Assembly (NCBI GenBank): GCA_964590945.1
Contig: CAZPXF010000085.1
Location: 1-9,148 of the forward strand
Length of the DNA stretch: 9,148 nucleotides
DNA from: CAZPXF01 sp964590945
GTDB taxonomy: Bacteria > Bacillota > Clostridia > Lachnospirales > Lachnospiraceae
Direction of reading: 5' to 3'
The position numbers and the translations under genes are program-made. Positions 1 to 7,088 of the stretch are shown in pieces; within the stretch, counting starts at the first letter, position 1; each line of letters starts with the position of its first letter. The notes below the pieces were generated by a model. That model was not told the origin of the DNA. It saw only the letters and a program-made list of their open reading frames with translations, and did no database searches.

Positions 1-1662
1 ATCCTTCGCGTCATAAGTGTTGATATATGTGCGCGCCTGCGGGATGTCCGCCAGCATGGTCGGCTGTCCGCATCCCACCACTACTACCGGCAGTTCAAAT
101 ACATACCACGGGATCTCGCCGCCGCCCTTTGACAGGCCGAAGCTTGGCCGGCCGCTGGATACATCGCAGAGCGTGATGACCAGATCCATATCTTTCACAA
201 AGTCCGCGATCGCGTTCTTCCCCGCAAAATAAAGATTCAGGCTCGGCTTTTCGCCCGCCTCGACCTGTTTTTTCATAATATCCAGAGGGCTTTCGTAAAT
301 AAACGCATCGAAGCCTTTCGCACACAGCTTCTCTTTCAGCGCTTCCGCAGGATTGCTCCCGGCCATGCCCATAGCTTTCATCAGGGCGGACATTCCGCCT
401 TCTGCGGCCTTGATGTGGACGATCATGATTCTCTTATAACGCTCTGGCGTTATCGGAAGCACCTCCTGATCCTTGTATTTGACCAGTGTGATGCAATCTC
501 TGCTGATCGCTTTCTGCATCTCCTTGTACTCTTCCTTACCGAGGACCGCGTCGGCTGTCTCCGGCGCCGGAACTAATTCCTCCGCGCGCTTCCTGTGAAG
601 GCCCATGTGCGCTTTCAGGCCTAAAATGCGCGTCAACGCTTCTGTCATCCTCTCCTCGCTGATGATTCCATTGCGGTAAGCAGCAAGCATCGTCGCGTAA
701 TCCTCATCCGGGTCGTTAAAGAATAAGAACATATCGCAGCCCGCGTTGATTGCCGTCGGCAGCATATCCGCCCGTTTCATCCGGTCGGTCATGCCTACCA
801 TATGGGAGGCGTCTGTGACTACCATCCCATTGAATCCCAATCGGTCTCTCAAAAGCCCTGTCATGATCTCCGGGCTCAATGTCGCGGGCATCATGTCGTC
901 GTCCTGAAGGTCCGGGTTGATCGCCTTCGCATACTTCGGGAGCAGAATATGCCCGCCCATAATGGCGTCCAGGCCATTGTCAATCAGGGTTTTATATACC
1001 TTTCCGTAAGTCGCGTCCCACTCCTCCACATCAAAATAGTTCACATTGTTGGAAAGATGCGCGTCCCGGAAGTCCTGGCCATTGCCCGGAAAATGCTTTG
1101 CCGCACACGCAAATCCCGGAATGGTATGCGCCCCCTTCAGATATTCCGCGCTCATCCTCGCCACACGGTCCGGGTCGCTTCCAAACGCGCGGCTGATGAC
1201 CTCTGTGTTTTCCCAGTTATAAAGAATATCACATACCGGCGCAAACGCCATATTGCACCCGATTGCCGCCGCCTCCTCGTTGGACATTTTGCCGAGCGCA
1301 TATGCATACTCATCCTTGTCCGTCGCTGCGATCTTCACACCGGAACCGATTGCCGTGCCATCTGCGCACGCGCCGTCCCCTCCGGCTTCTGTGTTGCAGG
1401 CGATAAATACCGGAATCTTCGCATACTTCTGAAGCTTGCGGTTCTGTTCCTGTACTGCCTTTCCCGGCGCCGGATTATAGCGGCATCCGCCCAGATGATA
1501 TTTCTCCATCAGTTCTTTTAAATATGCATCGTCAAAAGAACCCGTAAGCTGAAAAAAAAGCTGCCCGACCTTTTCCTCATCGCTCATCCCGCCAATGGTA
1601 TCCTCCACCCATTTACAATCCTCATCTGACAGATAATAAGGATTCGCTTTTAAATCAACCAT
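1..1662 (-). CDS. Glycoside hydrolase family 3, beta-N-acetylhexosaminidase (NagZ-like), cytoplasmic; C-terminus off window
   Basis: The reading frame is open from ATG at 1662 to the window edge (554 codons, no stop). The GH3 catalytic barrel is at about residues 20-350. It shows the ISRAFGSDP segment (157-165), the KHFPG motif (189-193) followed by an Asp-x-His dyad (D200, H202), MGGHILLP (235-242) and the likely nucleophile D284 in VVTDASHM. In the family, the Asp-His dyad after KHFPG is the acid/base typical of beta-N-acetylglucosaminidases such as NagZ, so retaining hydrolysis of terminal beta-linked N-acetylhexosamine is the best guess. Residue 194 is Asn where NagZ proteins usually have His (KHFPGHG). 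From about residue 385 a second domain runs to the edge; I estimate only some tens of residues are missing. There is no signal peptide, so it acts in the cytosol on imported or recycled sugars. AAAGGAG lies just upstream, and the HAD gene stops 16 bases before the ATG, so the two are probably co-transcribed. Family is confident; substrate is inferred. Confidence 0.9.
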   Translation of the reverse strand, partial: MVDLKANPYYLSDEDCKWVEDTIGGMSDEEKVGQLFFQLTGSFDDAYLKELMEKYHLGGCRYNPAPGKAVQEQNRKLQKYAKIPVFIACNTEAGGDGACADGTAIGSGVKIAATDKDEYAYALGKMSNEEAAAIGCNMAFAPVCDILYNWENTEVISRAFGSDPDRVARMSAEYLKGAHTIPGFACAAKHFPGNGQDFRDAHLSNNVNYFDVEEWDATYGKVYKTLIDNGLDAIMGGHILLPKYAKAINPDLQDDDMMPATLSPEIMTGLLRDRLGFNGMVVTDASHMVGMTDRMKRADMLPTAINAGCDMFLFFNDPDEDYATMLAAYRNGIISEERMTEALTRILGLKAHMGLHRKRAEELVPAPETADAVLGKEEYKEMQKAISRDCITLVKYKDQEVLPITPERYKRIMIVHIKAAEGGMSALMKAMGMAGSNPAEALKEKLCAKGFDAFIYESPLDIMKKQVEAGEKPSLNLYFAGKNAIADFVKDMDLVITLCDVSSGRPSFGLSKGGGEIPWYVFELPVVVVGCGQPTMLADIPQARTYINTYDAKD

Positions 1663-1678
1663 CTTCCTTCTCCTTTCT

Positions 1679-2524
1679 TTATTTACTTAAATTCTGCATA
1701 AATGCGGTTACCTTTGCTTCCTGATATTCTCCCTCATAGTTCCCGGAAATGAATCTGGGCACTGCTTCCTTTCTGAATTCAGCCCAGGATTCCTTCTCCC
1801 TGCGGACCAGGACCGGATAGTAGAATACGCCGTTTTTCTTCGCCGCCTCATAATCGCCCGGCGCATCTCCGGTCATAAGGACATGTCCTGTGTCATACCC
1901 TTTTTTTACCAGTTCCTGGATACAGAACGCCTTACTCCCCGTATCCTGGGCGAGTATGATATCCACATGGTCCAGAAGCCCATAAAGCTCCCACTCCTCC
2001 ACAACTGCCTGAAGATTTGCAGAAGATACGATCGCGATATCCGCATACTGGTTCGCATATTCAAGCGCTTCCTTTACCCCTTCAAATGGTTTCTTCTCAT
2101 CGAAGGAAAGCGCATTGATGCTTTCATTGACCTTCTCAGACCACGAAAGCGCTTTTTTCAGGCAAATGCTGTCCGTCTCATCGATCGCGCGTTTTAATGC
2201 GGCGTTGGAAAGCTCGTCGCTTTCTTCCACCCATTTCTCCAGGGTGTCTATATCTTCAATTTTTATGTATTCGTCATGGACTTCCCGGAGCATTTTCGCA
2301 AGACCCTTGAAGCGGTTGATCCCACGCGTCATGGTATAAAGGTTGATATCATTCCACCTGGCCAGGATAGCCGTCCTCCATTCGCCCAGCTTCCACTCAT
2401 CAACCATACATGGCCCGAAGCAGCGGATGTGCTTAATATCCATCGTATCCATCGCGCATCCGTCAGAATCTACACAAATCAGATATTCCTTTTTCTTTGT
2501 ATAGGTTTCCAGTGTTACACTCAT
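1679..2524 (-). CDS. HAD-superfamily hydrolase, probable phosphatase with large helical cap
   Basis: A 281-residue soluble protein with all four HAD motifs. Motif I is the Asp-x-Asp in VDSDG (nucleophile D19, acid/base D21). Motif II is S167 in IVSSAN, motif III is K198 in GSKAF, and motif IV is GDAPGD (D220 and D224, Mg2+ binding). The second Asp of motif I favours a phosphatase over a dehalogenase. About 120 residues between motifs I and II (roughly 30-150), rich in charged helical sequence, form a C1-type cap, which sets substrate specificity in this family; the substrate cannot be read from sequence. The start is supported by an ideal AAAGGAGG five bases or so before ATG at 2524. It is the first gene of a leftward operon with the GH3 gene 16 bases downstream. 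The pairing suggests dephosphorylation of a sugar phosphate or product related to the glycosidase substrate (inference). Confidence 0.87.
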   Translation of the reverse strand: MSVTLETYTKKKEYLICVDSDGCAMDTMDIKHIRCFGPCMVDEWKLGEWRTAILARWNDINLYTMTRGINRFKGLAKMLREVHDEYIKIEDIDTLEKWVEESDELSNAALKRAIDETDSICLKKALSWSEKVNESINALSFDEKKPFEGVKEALEYANQYADIAIVSSANLQAVVEEWELYGLLDHVDIILAQDTGSKAFCIQELVKKGYDTGHVLMTGDAPGDYEAAKKNGVFYYPVLVRREKESWAEFRKEAVPRFISGNYEGEYQEAKVTAFMQNLSK

Positions 2525-2558
2525 TTTTCTCCTCCTTTACACAAAATCTCCCGCGGAT

Positions 2559-2567
2559 ATTGTAACA
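2559..2567 (-). promoter_or_regulatory. Predicted extended -10 promoter of the HAD-GH3 operon
   Basis: On the minus strand the sequence reads TGT followed by TACAAT, an extended -10 (TGn plus a 5/6 match to TATAAT). No good -35 hexamer lies 16-18 bases upstream, which is common for extended -10 promoters. Runs of A6 and A8 on this strand (2594-2599 and 2612-2619) fall at about -42 to -67 and could act as an UP element. The predicted transcription start is near 2552, about 28 bases before the HAD ATG. Confidence 0.5.
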
Positions 2568-2572
2568 TGTTA
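2563..2572. promoter_or_regulatory. Perfect 10-base palindrome TAACATGTTA overlapping the extended -10, candidate operator
   Basis: TAACATGTTA is identical to its reverse complement and covers the upstream half of the predicted -10 of the HAD-GH3 operon. A protein bound here would block that promoter. The binding protein is unknown; the divergent AraC1 is a positional candidate, although AraC proteins usually prefer direct repeats. A 10-base palindrome in AT-rich DNA can also arise by chance. Confidence 0.3.
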
Positions 2573-2627
2573 ATAATTTCGTAATGTGTGCAATTTTTTG
2601 ATATTTCCGTATTTTTTTTGTTATTTC

Positions 2628-2656
2628 TTGAATTCTCCTGAAAATTGTACGATAAT
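2628..2656 (+). promoter_or_regulatory. Predicted sigma-A promoter of araC1
   Basis: TTGAAT (2628-2633, 4/6 match to TTGACA) and GATAAT (2651-2656, 5/6 match to TATAAT) are separated by exactly 17 bases. A T8 run at 2612-2619 sits just upstream in UP-element position. The predicted start is near 2663, giving a leader of about 25 bases. This promoter lies downstream of the in-frame ATG at 2586, which argues against that earlier start for araC1. Confidence 0.55.
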
Positions 2657-2687
2657 AGGTGAAAATAAAACGGTTAAGGAGATCCCT

Positions 2688-3916
2688 ATGCAATACAAAA
2701 AGGAACTTGACTTTTGTATGGAGCTTTTAGAGAATGCCCACATTGCCTGTCACATTACTCCATTTCCAGCTTCCCTGGATTCAGTATCCGAATATGGCAT
2801 CACCGCAGAGCTGTTAAAATTAACAGACATAAAAAAACATGCGGATATTTTTGAAAACATACAATACATATTCCGGACATGTAAACCAAATACAATCTAT
2901 CGAATATCCGATGAATTTTTATGCCATTATATTCTGTTTCAATTACCGGAAACAGACGGCCCTCTCTTTGCCGTGATCGGCCCGTATGCGCTGACTGATG
3001 TTATGGCCGGGGAGACGCCTGACGGCACAGACCGGCCTTTGATCCCATCCTGGATGCGCTCCGGGCTGGAGGTTTTCTATCAGGGACTCCCCGTCATCCC
3101 TGACGAGAATCTGCTGACCACTATGGTAAATACCCTCGGCGCGCATATCTGGGGCAGTCTGGATAATTTTTCTTTACAGGATATCCATCATTTGATCTAC
3201 GCAGATATAGAACCGGTGGCAGAGCGTCCGGATACGAAAGAGCCCGAGGATGCTTTCCTCAGTATGAAGGTTTTGGAAGACCGGTATGCATTAGAAAACA
3301 ATCTTATGCTGGCAGTCTCACAGGGACAGACGCATAAGGCGGAAATGTATTTTGGCAGTTTCTCGCACACAATTATGGAGCAGCGCGCCAGCACTCCTGT
3401 CCGAAATCTAAAAAATTACACGATCATCCTGAACACCTTGCTGCGCAAGACCGCGGAAGCCGGCGCTGTCCACCCGCTCCATATCGATAGTTTATCTTCC
3501 CGCTTTGCCCGGAAAATAGAGTCTCTCACCTCAAAAGACGCCATCTACGCACTGCAGAAAAAAATGATATATAAGTACTGTCTGCTCGTGAAAAATCACT
3601 CGATGAAGGGCTATTCTCTTCTGATCCAGAAGGTCCTTACCAGGATTGATTCTGACCTGACTGCGGATCTGAGCCTGAAAACGGAGGCTGAGCTTTTGAA
3701 TGTCAATTCAAGCTACCTCTCAACATTATTTAAAAAAGAAACCGGGTCTACACTCACAGAATATGTAAACCGCAAGCGGATCGATCACGGCATCTTCCTG
3801 CTGAACTCCACAAATCTACAGATTCAGGCAGTCGCGCAGCAATGCGGGATGCCGGATGTGAATTATTTTACAAAAACATTCAAAAAGTTTGTGGGAAAAA
3901 CGCCGAAGGAATACAG
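2688..3916 (+). CDS. AraC-family transcriptional regulator with non-cupin N-terminal region; 3' end lost in assembly gap
   Basis: A DNA-binding regulator; 409 codons are visible before the N run. The C-terminal AraC domain (about 325-409) has two helix-turn-helix units: one around residues 329-350 (AELLNVNSSYLSTLFKKETG), the other around 378-399 (IQAVAQQCGMPDVNYFTKTF). The usual closing motif (GKTPKEY) abuts the gap, so perhaps only a few residues are missing. The first 170 or so residues hold no His-x-His cupin motif; they look like a small alpha/beta sensor region I cannot name. Residues 195-300 (ENNLMLAVSQG, then NTLLRKTAEAGAVHPLHID) form a helical linker seen in YesN-like AraC proteins of Clostridia. 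ATG 2688 is preferred over the in-frame ATG at 2586 because AAGGAG (2676-2681) lies six bases before it and a promoter lies between the two. It is divergent from the HAD-GH3 operon, its most likely target, and convergent with uxaC. The frame that appears to continue through the N run is an artefact. Confidence 0.88.
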
Positions 3917-4016
3917 NNNNNNNNNNNNNNNNNNNNNNNNNNNNNNNNNNNNNNNNNNNNNNNNNNNNNNNNNNNNNNNNNNNNNNNNNNNNNNNNNNNN
4001 NNNNNNNNNNNNNNNN
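3917..4016. other. Assembly gap, exactly 100 N
   Basis: A run of exactly 100 N, the conventional placeholder for a scaffold gap of unknown length. It removes the end of araC1 and the 3' intergenic region of the uronate operon. The true distance, and anything inserted here such as a terminator, repeat or small gene, cannot be known from this sequence. Confidence 0.97.
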
Positions 4017-4018
4017 TT

Positions 4019-4035
4019 GTCTGTGAAACACAGGC
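4019..4035 (+). terminator. Small hairpin beside the gap, possibly a remnant of the convergent 3' ends
   Basis: GTCTGTG / CACAGGC can pair as a 7-bp stem with an AAA loop, with one G-T wobble when read on the plus strand; the minus strand has a C-A mismatch at that step. No T run follows on the plus side within the visible bases, and any T run on the minus side would lie in the N gap. It sits between the converging ends of araC1 and uxaC, where a terminator is expected. The evidence is weak. Confidence 0.22.
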
Positions 4036-4051
4036 GGCCTGGGCCTACACG

Positions 4052-5464
4052 CTAAATCTCCAGATCAAATCCAAAATATCTCACCGCATTCCGATAAGAA
4101 ACGTCCTCCACGATCCGTCCCAATACTTTCTCATCTGCCGGATACTCTCCATTCTCTACCCAGCCGCCGATGAGATTACACAGGATCCGGCGGAAATACT
4201 CATGTCTCGTGTAGGACAAGAAGCTCCTGGAATCCGTCAGCATCCCAATGAAGTTGCTAAGAAGCCCCAAATTGGCAAGTGAGGTCATCTGATCGGTCAT
4301 GCCCCTCTTGTGATCGTTAAACCACCACGCGCTCCCCTGCTGGATCTTTCCTGCAACGCCCGCGTCCTGGAAGCATCCGATGATCGTCCCGATCGCGGCA
4401 TTGTCCGTCGGATTCAGGGAATAGAGAATCGTCTTCGGAAGCTCATCCGTCACTACAAGCGCATTGAGGTAATCTGCGATCTCGGCGGACGGCGCATAAT
4501 TATTAATGCAGTCAATACCTGCATCCGCCCCCGAACGGTGGAAAATCACCTGGTTGTTATCCCTCTTTACCCCGTAGTGAAGCTGCATCGCCCAGTTTCT
4601 TCTGTGATATTCCCTGCCCATCGCGATCATAAAAGCAGTTTTAAACTGAAGCTCCTCCTGACGGCTTGCCATCGTCCCGGAAAGACGTTTTTGAAAGATG
4701 GACTCCACAGTCTCCGGGCCAGCCGGCGCGTACATCACATACTCCAGGCCGTGGTCAGATACGACGCAGCCATGCGCGTCGAAGTGATCCATCCTCTTAC
4801 AGAGCGCTTCCACAAGAGTCTGGAAGCTGTCGATCTTCACGCCGCTGACAGCGCTTAATTTCTCCAGATAATCCAGATAGTCTGCCTTTTCCAGATTCAT
4901 CGCCTTATCCGGCCTCCACGCAGGAAGTACCTGAACCTCGAAGCTGTCATCTGCGGCGATCTTCTCATGCCACTCAAGGGAATCGACCGGATCATCGGTC
5001 GTACACAGGAGCGTGACCCTCGACTGGCGGATCAGGTTCCTGGCGCTCATACAATCCTCCCGAAGCTTCGCATTGCACAGGTTCCAGACTTCTTCCGCAG
5101 TCTCTTCGTTCAGCGCTCCATAGTATCCAAAATACCTCTGGAGCTCCAGGTGGCTCCAGTGGTACAGCGGATTTCCAATCGCTCTTTCAAGCGTCTTAGC
5201 CCATTTCTGGAATTTCTCACGGTCAGGGGCGTCACCGGTAATATAGTATTCCTCTACCCCATTTGAGCGCATCTGGCGCCATTTATAGTGATCGCCGCCA
5301 AGCCATACCTGCGTGATGTTCTCGAACTTCCGGTCTTTTGCGATCTCCTGGGGATTGATGTGGCAGTGGTAATCTAAAACCGGCATCTTCGCAGCATGCT
5401 CATGGTATAACGTCCTGGCAGTCTCTGTCTCCAGCAGGAAATCTTTATCCATAAATGCCTTCAT
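4052..5464 (-). CDS. uxaC: Glucuronate isomerase (uronate isomerase)
   Basis: Isomerises D-glucuronate to D-fructuronate (and usually D-galacturonate to D-tagaturonate) in the cytosol, the first step of hexuronate breakdown. The 470-residue length equals that of typical UxaC. The amidohydrolase-like barrel starts with the metal-binding pair H33/H35 in LDYHCHINP. Other recognisable family segments are DHGLEY, VIFHRSGADAG, WWFNDHKRG and the highly conserved GMLTDSRSFLSYTRHEYFRR near the C-terminus. It is the third gene of the uxuA-uxuB-uxaC operon, 12 bases after uxuB. Its Shine-Dalgarno AAGGAGG (5472-5478) overlaps the uxuB stop codon, so translation is probably coupled. Another ATG (5467-5469) lies only two bases from that site and is followed at once by a TGA, so ATG 5464 is the start. 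The gene ends 35 bases from the N gap, so its terminator is not visible. Confidence 0.97.
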   Translation of the reverse strand: MKAFMDKDFLLETETARTLYHEHAAKMPVLDYHCHINPQEIAKDRKFENITQVWLGGDHYKWRQMRSNGVEEYYITGDAPDREKFQKWAKTLERAIGNPLYHWSHLELQRYFGYYGALNEETAEEVWNLCNAKLREDCMSARNLIRQSRVTLLCTTDDPVDSLEWHEKIAADDSFEVQVLPAWRPDKAMNLEKADYLDYLEKLSAVSGVKIDSFQTLVEALCKRMDHFDAHGCVVSDHGLEYVMYAPAGPETVESIFQKRLSGTMASRQEELQFKTAFMIAMGREYHRRNWAMQLHYGVKRDNNQVIFHRSGADAGIDCINNYAPSAEIADYLNALVVTDELPKTILYSLNPTDNAAIGTIIGCFQDAGVAGKIQQGSAWWFNDHKRGMTDQMTSLANLGLLSNFIGMLTDSRSFLSYTRHEYFRRILCNLIGGWVENGEYPADEKVLGRIVEDVSYRNAVRYFGFDLEI

Positions 5465-5471
5465 AACATGG

Positions 5472-5478
5472 CCTCCTT
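5472..5478 (-). promoter_or_regulatory. Ribosome binding site of uxaC overlapping the uxuB stop codon
   Basis: AAGGAGG on the minus strand shares bases with the uxuB stop TAA and sits seven bases before the uxaC ATG. Ribosomes ending uxuB would cover this site, which suggests translational coupling. An ATG two bases after it opens only the micro-frame ATG-TTA-TGA, whose TGA overlaps the true uxaC start. Confidence 0.75.
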
Positions 5479-7087
5479 ATACATACTTTTTCAAGGTAGC
5501 ACGCACCGCCCCGGTCCCTGCCGTCAGCTCTTTGAGATATCCGCACACGGTCTTTGCAAGCCCTGCCTCGTATAAGTCAACGCCAAAGATCTGCTTCATG
5601 CGAAGGACCGGCGCAACAGCCGACTCCACATCCTGATCCTCTTTGAGCTCAAGCCCTGCAACATATGGGCATATGGTGTCAAGGAGCGGATCCGGGCTAA
5701 GTTCAAATTTCTTTCCTTCGTCGTCAACAGCCATCAGATAACGCAGCCATCCTGCAAATACTAACGGAATCAGCTTCAGGGATTTTACGTCCAGCTGTGC
5801 GCTCGCCTGGTAAGCTTTTATGGTCTCGCCAAAACGGATGGCCAGCTTCTGAGACGTATCTGTCGCGATCCGCTGCGGCGTATCCGGCATAAATGGATTC
5901 GGCACACGGACCTGAAGCACGGTGTCAATAAATTTTTTCGGGTCGAGGATGCCCGGGTTTACAACGACCGGAAGACCCTCTACATAGCCGATCTTCTCCA
6001 CCAGCTTTGTAAGCTCCGGATCCTTCATCTCATCGGAGATCTTCTGATATCCCAGAAGGCATCCGTATACTGCAAGCGTCGTATGAAGTGGATTCAGGCA
6101 AGTGCAGACCTTCATTTTTTCTACTTTATCTACCGTCTCGCGGTCTGTAAACATCAGCCCGCCCTTTTCCAGCTCCGGCCTTCCGTTCGGGAACGCGTCT
6201 TCAATGACAAGATATTCACATTCCTCTGCATTGACAAATGGGGCCACATGCGTATTCCTGGACGTGACAACTGGCTTCAGGTCTTCCACGCCATCTTTTT
6301 TCAGGATATCCTCTACAGACGCATCCGGTCTTGGCGTGATCTTATCAATCATGGTCCAGGGGAAGGTCACTTTATCCTTTGCGTTGACATATTCTAAAAA
6401 TCCGCGCTCAGCCAGCCCGTTTTCCACCCATTTCTCCGCAAACGCATTGACAGCCGCATAGAGCTTATCCCCATTGTGTGAGCAGTTATCCATGCTGACC
6501 ATTGCAATCGGCTTCTTTTTGTCCTGGTAGCGCGTATACAGAAGAGACGTCACCTTTCCGATATAACTTGACGGCTTATCCGGCCCCTTTGCGAAATCCT
6601 CCTCTACCGCGGGAAGTAACTCGCCCTTGCCATTTACAAGGCTATATCCCTTTTCCGTAATCGTAAAGGTTACCATCTGCAGGGAATCCTTGCGGAAAAT
6701 TTCTTTCAGGCGGCCGTATTCCGCTTCATTTTCAGAGTCTAAGACACAGGACTCCACAACGCTTCCGACAACGGTTTTTTCTACACTGCCGTCTGCCTTT
6801 AATGTGACAAGGATCGTGTAGTTGTCATGCGGACGGTGCATCTTCTCCACGGTCTCATAGTCAAACCCCTCTGCGACGATCAGCCCCCGGTCAAGCACGC
6901 CCTTATTTAAGAGATTCTGCACAACATTTGCCTGGAACGCGCGGAAGATATTTCCCGCCCCAAAGTGGATCCAGAAAGGATTCTCCTTCGTTGCCTTTGT
7001 CACCTGCTCTCTGTCAAATTCCGGGAGGGAATATCCCGCCTCCTCCCACTGCTTCCTATCAGCAAGCCCGCTTGCATTTAATTTCAT
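5477..7087 (-). CDS. uxuB: Fructuronate reductase (mannitol dehydrogenase family)
   Basis: NADH-dependent reduction of D-fructuronate to D-mannonate, second step of glucuronate catabolism, cytosolic. The 536-residue protein belongs to the long-chain mannitol dehydrogenase family. An N-terminal nucleotide-binding segment HFGAGNIFRAF (41-51) is followed by VAEGFDYETV. The C-terminal catalytic domain carries MKVCTCLNPLHTTLAVYG, with K326, N332 and H335 as the likely catalytic Lys/Asn/His set. Tagaturonate reductase (UxaB) is the close alternative, but adjacency to mannonate dehydratase and the lack of altronate dehydratase favour UxuB. The start is ATG 7087: it lies one base after the uxuA stop, with AAAGGAG (7097-7103) nine bases before it. 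An in-frame TTG at 7108 would add seven residues but would place the Shine-Dalgarno inside the gene, so it is rejected. Confidence 0.93.
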   Translation of the reverse strand: MKLNASGLADRKQWEEAGYSLPEFDREQVTKATKENPFWIHFGAGNIFRAFQANVVQNLLNKGVLDRGLIVAEGFDYETVEKMHRPHDNYTILVTLKADGSVEKTVVGSVVESCVLDSENEAEYGRLKEIFRKDSLQMVTFTITEKGYSLVNGKGELLPAVEEDFAKGPDKPSSYIGKVTSLLYTRYQDKKKPIAMVSMDNCSHNGDKLYAAVNAFAEKWVENGLAERGFLEYVNAKDKVTFPWTMIDKITPRPDASVEDILKKDGVEDLKPVVTSRNTHVAPFVNAEECEYLVIEDAFPNGRPELEKGGLMFTDRETVDKVEKMKVCTCLNPLHTTLAVYGCLLGYQKISDEMKDPELTKLVEKIGYVEGLPVVVNPGILDPKKFIDTVLQVRVPNPFMPDTPQRIATDTSQKLAIRFGETIKAYQASAQLDVKSLKLIPLVFAGWLRYLMAVDDEGKKFELSPDPLLDTICPYVAGLELKEDQDVESAVAPVLRMKQIFGVDLYEAGLAKTVCGYLKELTAGTGAVRATLKKYV

Positions 7088-7088
7088 A

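Noticed and set aside
802..1521. A 239-codon plus-strand open frame opposite the GH3 gene
   Set aside because: It lies wholly antisense to the conserved catalytic part of the GH3 gene, lacks a Shine-Dalgarno site, and its product is Arg/Cys/His-rich with no recognisable domain.
2586..2687. N-terminal extension of araC1 from the earlier in-frame ATG at 2586
   Set aside because: The extension is Phe/Tyr/Cys-rich, translated from AT-rich promoter DNA, has no Shine-Dalgarno site, and lies upstream of the predicted araC1 promoter.
4017..4055. Apparent continuation of araC1 through the N run to a stop at 4055
   Set aside because: The frame across a gap of unknown length is arbitrary, and the residues after it (LSVKHRRPGPTR) are antisense to the end of the uronate operon.
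4310..4858. A 182-codon plus-strand open frame inside uxaC
   Set aside because: It is antisense to well-conserved UxaC sequence and shows no domain or ribosome binding site.
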